DNA from: Allochromatium humboldtianum
GTDB lineage: Bacteria; Pseudomonadota; Gammaproteobacteria; Chromatiales; Chromatiaceae
Assembly: GCF_013385175.1 (NCBI RefSeq)
Contig: NZ_JABZEO010000007.1
Location: 1-64,000 of the forward strand
Direction of reading: 5' to 3'
DNA: 64,000 nt
The notes beneath the pieces are model-generated. The model was not told the origin of the DNA, made no database searches, and saw only the letters and a list, made by a program, of their open reading frames with translations. The position numbers and the translations under genes were made by a program. Positions 58,455-64,000 of the stretch are shown here, in pieces (position 1 is the stretch's first letter; each line of letters starts with the position of its first letter).

Positions 58455-59408
58455 ATGATCGACAGCCTCCAGAGCGTCGTCGTCCAGACTGGCGCCCAGC
58501 TCAAGCTGCGCTGGCTGACCCCGGAACCCCAGGCCCCTCGCCCGCTGCGCGGGGCCGATCCTGGGCAGTCGCTCATCGGTTCGCTCAATCTCATCCACCC
58601 CAATCGGCTCCAGGTCGTCGGTCCGCCCGAACAGACCTATCTGGCGGCACTCGGGCGCACCGCCCACGACGAGACGCTCGACAGGCTGTTCGCCGACCAG
58701 CCGGCGGCCATCATCCTGAGCGACGCCATCACCCCGAACGCGGATCTGCTGGAGCGTGCCGGCGCCACCCGGACGCCGTTGCTCGGCTCCACGCTCGGCG
58801 ATCAGGAACTCATCAACCATCTGCGCTACTTCCTCACCCAGGCCCTGGCCGAGCGCAAAACCATCCACGGCGTCTTCATCGAGGTGCTGGGCATGGGGGT
58901 GCTCCTGATCGGGGCGCCGGCCGTCGGCAAGAGCGAACTGGCGCTCGATCTCATCACGCGCGGCCACCGGCTGATCGCCGACGACGCGCCGCGTTTCGCC
59001 CGCATCGCGCCCGAGGTGATCGAGGGGAGCTGTCCGGAGACGCTCAGGGACTTCCTGGAAGTGCGCGGACTTGGAATCCTCAACATCCGCGCCATGTTCG
59101 GCGAGGGCGCGGTCCTGCGTGACAAGACGCTCAATCTCGTCGTCGATCTCCAGCCGCTGGCCCAGCCCGAACTCGAATGCATCGACCGGCTCACCGGCAG
59201 TCTGTCGGCCATGAACGTGCTGGGCGTGGCCATCCCCAAGATCATCATGCCGGTGGCGCCGGGCCGCAATCTGGCGATCCTGGTGGAAGCGGCCGTCAGG
59301 CACCAGATCCTGCGCATCCGTGGTTATGACGCCGGCGTGGACTTCATCGACCGCCAGGCGCGCGCCATCCGTCTGGACCGGCCCGATCCACCCGTCGCCC
59401 GAGACTGA
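58455..59408 (+). CDS. hprK: HPr kinase/phosphorylase HprK
   Basis: 317 residues. The P-loop is GAPAVGKS (about 153-160). The kinase/phosphorylase signature is LEVRGLGILNIRAMFG, and the C-terminal segment contains VAPGRNLAILVEAAV. It phosphorylates HPr at Ser46 and reverses the reaction. The HPr at 60778 keeps Ser46, so the pair is functional in principle. In proteobacteria HprK is tied to regulatory PTS systems, not carbon catabolite repression by CcpA. Confidence 0.94.
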   Translation: MIDSLQSVVVQTGAQLKLRWLTPEPQAPRPLRGADPGQSLIGSLNLIHPNRLQVVGPPEQTYLAALGRTAHDETLDRLFADQPAAIILSDAITPNADLLERAGATRTPLLGSTLGDQELINHLRYFLTQALAERKTIHGVFIEVLGMGVLLIGAPAVGKSELALDLITRGHRLIADDAPRFARIAPEVIEGSCPETLRDFLEVRGLGILNIRAMFGEGAVLRDKTLNLVVDLQPLAQPELECIDRLTGSLSAMNVLGVAIPKIIMPVAPGRNLAILVEAAVRHQILRIRGYDAGVDFIDRQARAIRLDRPDPPVARD

Positions 59409-59444
59409 ATCCCGAACCCGATCGCTCGACAGGAGGCACGCCCC

Positions 59445-60302
59445 ATGCAACTGATCATCCTCAGCGGTCTGTCCGGCTCCGGCAAGAGCATCGCGCTCCA
59501 CACGCTGGAGGACATGGGTTTCTACTGCATCGACAACCTGCCCTTCTTCCTGCTCCAGGATCTGGTGCTCGGGCTGCACGAGACGCTCGACGAGGCTTTT
59601 GGCAAGACGGCGGTCGGCATCGACGCGCGCGGCAATCCCGAGGCCCTGCGCCGGCTGCCCGAGCTGGCGAGCGCGGCGCGCGAACGCGGGATCGACTGTC
59701 GCGTGCTGTTCCTGGAGACCCAGCTGGAGATCCTGATCCGGCGCTACAGCGAAACGCGGCGCCGTCATCCGCTCACCCACAGCGACCGCTCACTGCGCGA
59801 GGCGATCCAGCTCGAACAGGAGTTCCTGGAGCCGGTGCGCAAGCGCGCCGACCTGGTGATCGACACCACCCAGACCAATGTGCATGAACTGCGCGATCAG
59901 GTGCGCGGCTGGCTGCTGGGCGGGGAGTCGCCCCGGATCTCGATCCTGCTCAAGTCCTTCGGCTTCAAGCATGGCGTGCCGCCCGACGTCGATTTCGTGC
60001 TCGACGTGCGCTGTCTGCCCAATCCGCACTGGGAGACCGAACTGCGGATGCTCACCGGACTCGATCCCGAGGTCGCGCGCTTCCTGGAGTCCAGCCCCGA
60101 GGCGCTGAACATGCGCGCCGACATCCTCGCCTTCTTCGAGCGCTGGATCCCGCGTTTCGAGACCGACGGACGCAGCTATCTGACCATCGCCATCGGCTGC
60201 ACCGGCGGTCAGCATCGCTCGGTCTACATGACCGAACGGCTCGGCGAGCATCTGGAGTCGCTCGGTCACAAGGTCATCGTCCGCCACCGGGAACTGGCGT
60301 GA
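59445..60302 (+). CDS. rapZ: RNase adapter/nucleotide-binding protein RapZ
   Basis: 285 residues. The P-loop is GLSGSGKS (8-15), followed by YCIDNLP. The C-terminal half has LDVRCLPNPHWETELRMLTG, and a conserved stretch ends IGCTGGQHRSVYM. In E. coli RapZ guides RNase E to GlmZ/GlmY small RNAs and controls GlmS and amino-sugar synthesis. AGGAGG lies eight bases before the ATG. The stop overlaps the next gene's GTG. Confidence 0.95.
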   Translation: MQLIILSGLSGSGKSIALHTLEDMGFYCIDNLPFFLLQDLVLGLHETLDEAFGKTAVGIDARGNPEALRRLPELASAARERGIDCRVLFLETQLEILIRRYSETRRRHPLTHSDRSLREAIQLEQEFLEPVRKRADLVIDTTQTNVHELRDQVRGWLLGGESPRISILLKSFGFKHGVPPDVDFVLDVRCLPNPHWETELRMLTGLDPEVARFLESSPEALNMRADILAFFERWIPRFETDGRSYLTIAIGCTGGQHRSVYMTERLGEHLESLGHKVIVRHRELA

Positions 60303-60688
60303 GCGTCGGCATCCTGCTCGTCACCCATCGTTCGCTCGGGGTGGATCTGCTGCGCATCGCCGGCGAGATCCTCGGCCGGGCGCCGGTCGGAGTCGCCTGC
60401 TGCGAGGTCGTCAACGACACCCCGCCCGAGGAGATCCTCACCCGTTGCCGGCATCTGGCCGCGACCATCGATCAGGGCGAGGGCGTACTGGTGCTGACCG
60501 ATCTCTATGGCGCCACCCCGGCCAACGTCGCGCGCGCATTCGCCGACTCGCGCGCCCAGGTGCGCGTGGTCAGCGGCCTGAACCTGCCGATGCTGCTGCG
60601 GACCCTGAATTACACCGCGCTCGACCTCGAGGGTCTGGCCGAGAAGGCCCTCAGCGGCGGTCGCGACGGCGTGCGCGGCAGCGACTGA
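60299..60688 (+). CDS. Orphan EIIA of the mannose family
   Basis: 129 residues. The start ILLVTHRSLG holds His10, aligned with the phosphorylated His10 of EIIA-Man (ManX). A second conserved stretch is VLVLTDLYGATPANVARAF. No EIIB, EIIC or EIID for mannose-type transport is nearby, so it likely works as a phospho-switch. Such lone EIIA-Man proteins are common next to rapZ, HPr and EI in proteobacteria. It starts with GTG inside the rapZ stop. Confidence 0.88.
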   Translation: MSVGILLVTHRSLGVDLLRIAGEILGRAPVGVACCEVVNDTPPEEILTRCRHLAATIDQGEGVLVLTDLYGATPANVARAFADSRAQVRVVSGLNLPMLLRTLNYTALDLEGLAEKALSGGRDGVRGSD

Positions 60689-60732
60689 GGCGCGTTCGAC
60701 CCGAATTGTCCTCAGTCCCATTCGAACGCCTC
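60687..60732 (+). other. Hairpin between EIIA-Man and ptsH
   Basis: GAGGCG (60687-60692) and TTCGA (60695-60699) pair with TCGAA (60722-60726) and CGCCTC (60727-60732), leaving a two-base bulge and a 22-base loop. There is no U-run, so this is not a classical terminator. It may mark mRNA processing or control of the ptsH start. Confidence 0.3.
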
Positions 60733-60777
60733 CAAATCCGATTCAGGTACTACTCTTACCCAGAAGGATCACACCGG

Positions 60778-61047
60778 ATGATTCGCCAAGAACTCGAGAT
60801 CCGCAACAAACTCGGTCTGCATGCGCGGGCGGCCGCCAAACTGGTGCAGTGCGCCAATCGCTTCGAGAGCGAGGTCAGGGTCGAGCGCCGTGGCCAGAGC
60901 GTCAACGGCAAGAGCATCATGGGCGTCATGATGCTGGCCGCCAGTCAGGGGACCACGGTTGTGGTCGAGGCCACGGGCCCGGACGAACAGGAGACCATGG
61001 CGGCCATCGAACAACTCATACTGGACCGCTTCGGAGAACCAGAGTGA
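60778..61047 (+). CDS. ptsH: HPr-type phosphocarrier
   Basis: 89 residues. His15 (in NKLGLHARAAAKLV) and Ser46 (in NGKSIMGVMML) are both at canonical positions. It receives phosphate from EI at His15 and from HprK at Ser46. No transport EII is present, so NPr/HPr regulatory use is likely. The stop overlaps the ptsI start. An AAGGATCACACCGG leader gives a fair ribosome-binding site. Confidence 0.94.
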   Translation: MIRQELEIRNKLGLHARAAAKLVQCANRFESEVRVERRGQSVNGKSIMGVMMLAASQGTTVVVEATGPDEQETMAAIEQLILDRFGEPE

Positions 61048-62786
61048 CTCTCGCCTTCCAGGGCATCGGGATCGGCGCCCCGAACTCGATCGCACTGGGT
61101 CCGGCCTTCGTCGACATCCGTGGACAGGGGGGCGTGACCCACGCACCGATCGGCGCCGACGAGATCCAGGACGAGATCGCCCGTTTCGATCTGGCGGTCG
61201 AGGCCGCGCGCGGCGCGCTCAAGCGGGTGCATGCCCAGATCCCGCCGGACACGCCGGTCGAGATCGTCGAGTTCATCGACACCCATCTGCTGATGCTGGA
61301 GGACACGGCGCTCATCGACGGCGTGCGTCATATCGTGGCCGAGCAGCTGTGCACCGCCGAATGGGCGCTGCAACGCCAGCGCGATACCCTGATCGCGGTC
61401 TTCGACCGCATGGACGATCCCTATCTGCGCACGCGCCGCGACGACATCGAGCACGTGGTGCGCCAGATCCAGATCTTCCTGCGCGGCGAGCCGAGTGAAC
61501 CGACACTCGCGCCACGGGATCTGGACGGCTATGTCGTGGTCGCGCGCGACCTGATGCCCGCCGATGCCATCCTGCTGCATCATCGCGGCGCCGTGGCCTT
61601 CGTCACCGAGTACGGCGGTCCCATGTCGCATACCGCGATCCTGGCGCGCAGTCTCGGCGTGCCGGCGGTCATGGGGCTGCACGATATCAGCCGCTATCTG
61701 CGCGCCGGAGAACTGCTGATCGTCGACAGCGCCAGCGGGACGGTCATCGCCAATGCCGATGAACGAATCGTCGATGACTACCGCCAGCGCCTGCGCGAGA
61801 TCCAGGTGCGCCAGAGCCGACTGCGCACGCTCGTCGACCGCCCGGCCCGCACGCGCGACGGCATGGAGATCCGGCTCCAGGCCAATCTGGAGCTGGCCGA
61901 GGACGTCGAGCTGGCCAAGGCCAATGGGGCGCACGGAGTCGGACTCTATCGCACCGAATTCCTCTACATGAACCGCGCCGACCTGCCGGACGAAGAGGAA
62001 CACCTGGCCAACTACAGCGCCATGCTGGGCGCGCTCGACGGTCGTCCCATCACCATCCGCACGCTCGATCTCGGGGTCGACAAGCACAGCGAGGCCCTGG
62101 CCCGGCCCGGCTCGAACGTCAGCAATCCCGCGCTCGGGCTGCGCGCCATCCGGCTCTGTCTGAAGGAACCCGAACTCTTCCGGCCTCAGGTGCGCGCCAT
62201 CCTGCGCGCCTCGGCGCTCGGCCCGGTGCGGCTGATGCTGCCGCTCGTCACCAGCGTGCACGAGATCGACCGCGTCCTGACCATCGTCGCCGAGCTCAAA
62301 CGCCAGCTCGACCGCGACGGACTGGCCTATGACGCCGCCATGCCGATCGGGGCCATGATCGAGGTGCCCGCCGCCGCGCTCACCGCACACGCCATCGCGC
62401 GCCGGATGGACTTCCTGTCGATCGGCACCAATGACCTGATCCAGTACACCCTGGCCATCGACCGGCTGGACGATGCGGTCAACGACCTCTTCGACCCGGC
62501 GCATCCGGCCATCCTGCGCCTGATCCGGCTCACCATCGAGGCCGGACGCGCGCTCGACGTCCCGGTCGGGATGTGCGGCGAGATGGCCGGCGATCCGCGC
62601 TTCACGCGCCTCCTGCTCGGCATGGGACTGCGCGAGTTCAGCATGCAGCCCGGCGCCCTGCTCGACATCAAGGAGATCCTGCTCGACTCGGATGCCGACG
62701 CTCTGGCCCGGCGCGCCGACCAGTTCTTCGCCCGACTCGACGAGTCCGACTCCACCGATCTGCTCGCGGTCTTCGACGCCGCCTGA
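61044..62786 (+). CDS. ptsI: PTS enzyme I
   Basis: 580 residues. The phosphorylated His196 is in GGPMSHTAILARSLG. The C-terminal PEP-binding TIM barrel shows GLYRTEFLYMNR, FDPAHPAILRL-type and GMCGEMAGDPRFTRLLLGMG. There is no N-terminal GAF domain, so it is ordinary EI and not PtsP-type EI-Ntr. GTG start overlaps the ptsH stop. It supplies phosphate from PEP to HPr, EIIA-Man and probably PtsN. Confidence 0.95.
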   Translation: MTLAFQGIGIGAPNSIALGPAFVDIRGQGGVTHAPIGADEIQDEIARFDLAVEAARGALKRVHAQIPPDTPVEIVEFIDTHLLMLEDTALIDGVRHIVAEQLCTAEWALQRQRDTLIAVFDRMDDPYLRTRRDDIEHVVRQIQIFLRGEPSEPTLAPRDLDGYVVVARDLMPADAILLHHRGAVAFVTEYGGPMSHTAILARSLGVPAVMGLHDISRYLRAGELLIVDSASGTVIANADERIVDDYRQRLREIQVRQSRLRTLVDRPARTRDGMEIRLQANLELAEDVELAKANGAHGVGLYRTEFLYMNRADLPDEEEHLANYSAMLGALDGRPITIRTLDLGVDKHSEALARPGSNVSNPALGLRAIRLCLKEPELFRPQVRAILRASALGPVRLMLPLVTSVHEIDRVLTIVAELKRQLDRDGLAYDAAMPIGAMIEVPAAALTAHAIARRMDFLSIGTNDLIQYTLAIDRLDDAVNDLFDPAHPAILRLIRLTIEAGRALDVPVGMCGEMAGDPRFTRLLLGMGLREFSMQPGALLDIKEILLDSDADALARRADQFFARLDESDSTDLLAVFDAA

Positions 62787-62884
62787 GCGTCCACGCCCGC
62801 GCCCTGAACTGGTAGCATAGTCGTCTCCCGGCTCGTACCGGACGATCCGGACTCCCGACTCAGCGACCGCGCCAGCAGGTGACC

Positions 62885-64000
62885 ATGAGCCTTCCCGCGA
62901 CCTCCATTGCCGACAACACGCGCCTCGAGGATCTGCGCCGCGTCCTCGAACAGGGCGCGGTGCGTCAGGCCGCGCGTATGCTCAATGCCCTCCAGCCGGC
63001 CGAGATTGCGCATCTGCTCGAATCCTTGCCGCACAAGGAACGCGAGCTGCTGTGGAACCTGGTCGATGCCGAATACGACGGCGAGGTGCTGGCCTATCTG
63101 CACGACGACGTGCGCGAGCAGCTCATCGCCCTGATGGATGCCGGCGAGCTGATCGCCGCCATCGGTACGCTCGACACCGACGACCTGGCCGACCTCATCC
63201 AGGATCTGCCGCTCGCCATCACACGCGAGGTGGTCAAGTCGCTCGATCAGCAGCGGCGCGACCGGCTCGAAAAGGCGCTCTCCTATCCCGAAGACAGCGC
63301 CGGCGGACTCATGAACAGCGACACCGTGACCGTGCGTCCCGAGATGACGCTCGACGTGGTGATCCGCTATCTGCGCCGACTCAAGGACGGGCTGCCGGAC
63401 ATCACAGACAACCTGATCGTGGTCGACCGCAAGGGCCGTTATCTGGGCGTGCTCTATCTGACCGATCTGCTGACCCATGACCCGGAGGACTCGGTCGCCG
63501 AGGCCATGACACTCGATGTCCAGGCCATTCCGGCGACCTGGAGCGCGCGCGAGGTCGCCACCCGGTTCGAGCAGCACGATCTGGTGACGGCGCCTGTGGT
63601 CGACGAAGAGGGCAATCTGCTCGGACGCATCACGGTCGACGACGTCATGGACGTCATCCGCGAGGAGGCCGATCATCAGTTCCTCGGTCAGGCAGGCCTG
63701 TCGGAGACCGAGGACATGTTCGCGCCCGTGATCCTGAGCGCGCGCCGCCGCGCTCTCTGGCTGGGAATCAATCTGCTCACGGCGTTTCTGGCCGCCTGGG
63801 TCATCGGACGCTTCGAGGACACCATCCAGCAGATCGTGGCGCTGGCGGTATTGATGCCTGTGGTCGCCAGCATGGGCGGCATCGCCGGCACGCAGACGCT
63901 CACGCTCGCCATCCGCGGGCTGGCGCTCGGTCAGCTCACGTCCAACAACAGTCGCTGGTTGCTGATGAAAGAGCTGGCGGTGGCGGCCATCAACAGCGTC
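62885..64000 (+). CDS. mgtE: Magnesium transporter MgtE, cut by the window end
   Basis: At least 372 codons, open at 64000. The N-terminal MgtE domain (about 15-135) is followed by two CBS domains (about 135-265) and then TM helices from about residue 285. The pore signature begins PVVASMGGIAGTQTLTLAIRGLALG. MgtE is a gated magnesium channel in which the N and CBS domains sense cytosolic magnesium. An AGGTGA site precedes the ATG. The last two or three helices lie outside the window. The final codons are those of an intact reading frame. Confidence 0.93.
   Translation, partial: MSLPATSIADNTRLEDLRRVLEQGAVRQAARMLNALQPAEIAHLLESLPHKERELLWNLVDAEYDGEVLAYLHDDVREQLIALMDAGELIAAIGTLDTDDLADLIQDLPLAITREVVKSLDQQRRDRLEKALSYPEDSAGGLMNSDTVTVRPEMTLDVVIRYLRRLKDGLPDITDNLIVVDRKGRYLGVLYLTDLLTHDPEDSVAEAMTLDVQAIPATWSAREVATRFEQHDLVTAPVVDEEGNLLGRITVDDVMDVIREEADHQFLGQAGLSETEDMFAPVILSARRRALWLGINLLTAFLAAWVIGRFEDTIQQIVALAVLMPVVASMGGIAGTQTLTLAIRGLALGQLTSNNSRWLLMKELAVAAINSV

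Overview
The window is a high-GC, densely packed chromosomal segment from a gammaproteobacterium. The lipopolysaccharide export genes, the complete mlaFEDCB-murA-hisGDC order, the rpoN-hpf-ptsN-hprK-rapZ-PTS block, metE/metR and PomAB-type stators all fit this class. Housekeeping gene order and the many translationally coupled ATGA/GTGA junctions suggest a member of the Chromatiales (a purple-sulfur-type bacterium). That placement is inference: no rRNA or photosynthesis gene is present. I see no tRNA, rRNA, CRISPR array, insertion sequence or prophage. No stretch longer than about 280 bases lacks a gene.

Left part (1-13.7 kb). A small single-pass membrane protein and the baeS-baeR envelope-stress two-component pair are followed by a long minus-strand operon read from about 12.26 kb down to 3.07 kb. 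Its order is a secreted collar-domain protein, serB, an ATP-grasp enzyme, a PRTase/TRSP protein, TerD, a TerA-like protein, TerB, a HAD phosphatase, a StiP/PELOTA protein and a CitE-like lyase. From the ATP-grasp gene onward this is the Ter-linked stress and nucleotide-metabolite module known from comparative genomics. Here serB is translationally fused to its front. A divergent plus-strand pair encodes an outer-membrane beta-barrel and a second secreted collar-domain paralogue.

Middle part (13.7-44.5 kb). This part holds pmbA, a large secreted protein I do not recognise, and a symmetric four-gene island: GH3 acyl-adenylate/amide synthetase and patatin lipase facing an MFS exporter and a second GH3 enzyme. 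It continues with ygiQ, a PomA/PomB-like flagellar stator with a coupled PilZ protein, an RND efflux operon with a divergent TetR repressor and clear operators, a chemoreceptor, an rRNA methyltransferase and a PIN-type toxin-antitoxin pair. A two-gene peptide-modification module follows (RLAN/RimK-like ligase plus a GNAT-C39 peptidase fusion), then argE and the divergent metR/metE pair.

Right part (44.5-64 kb). The minus strand carries mlaFEDCB-murA-hisG(short form)-hisD-hisC. The plus strand carries kdsD-kdsC-lptC-lptA-lptB-rpoN-hpf-ptsN-hprK-rapZ-EIIA(Man-like)-ptsH-ptsI and a truncated mgtE. The PTS genes have no sugar permease here and look like a regulatory phosphorelay tied to HPr kinase, RapZ and sigma-54. 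The ptsN leader has mutually exclusive hairpins that resemble an attenuator.

The best candidates for an undescribed system are the GH3/patatin/MFS/GH3 island and the RLAN-GNAT/C39 pair. The Ter operon with its serB and collar-protein head, and the structured ptsN leader, are also worth testing.
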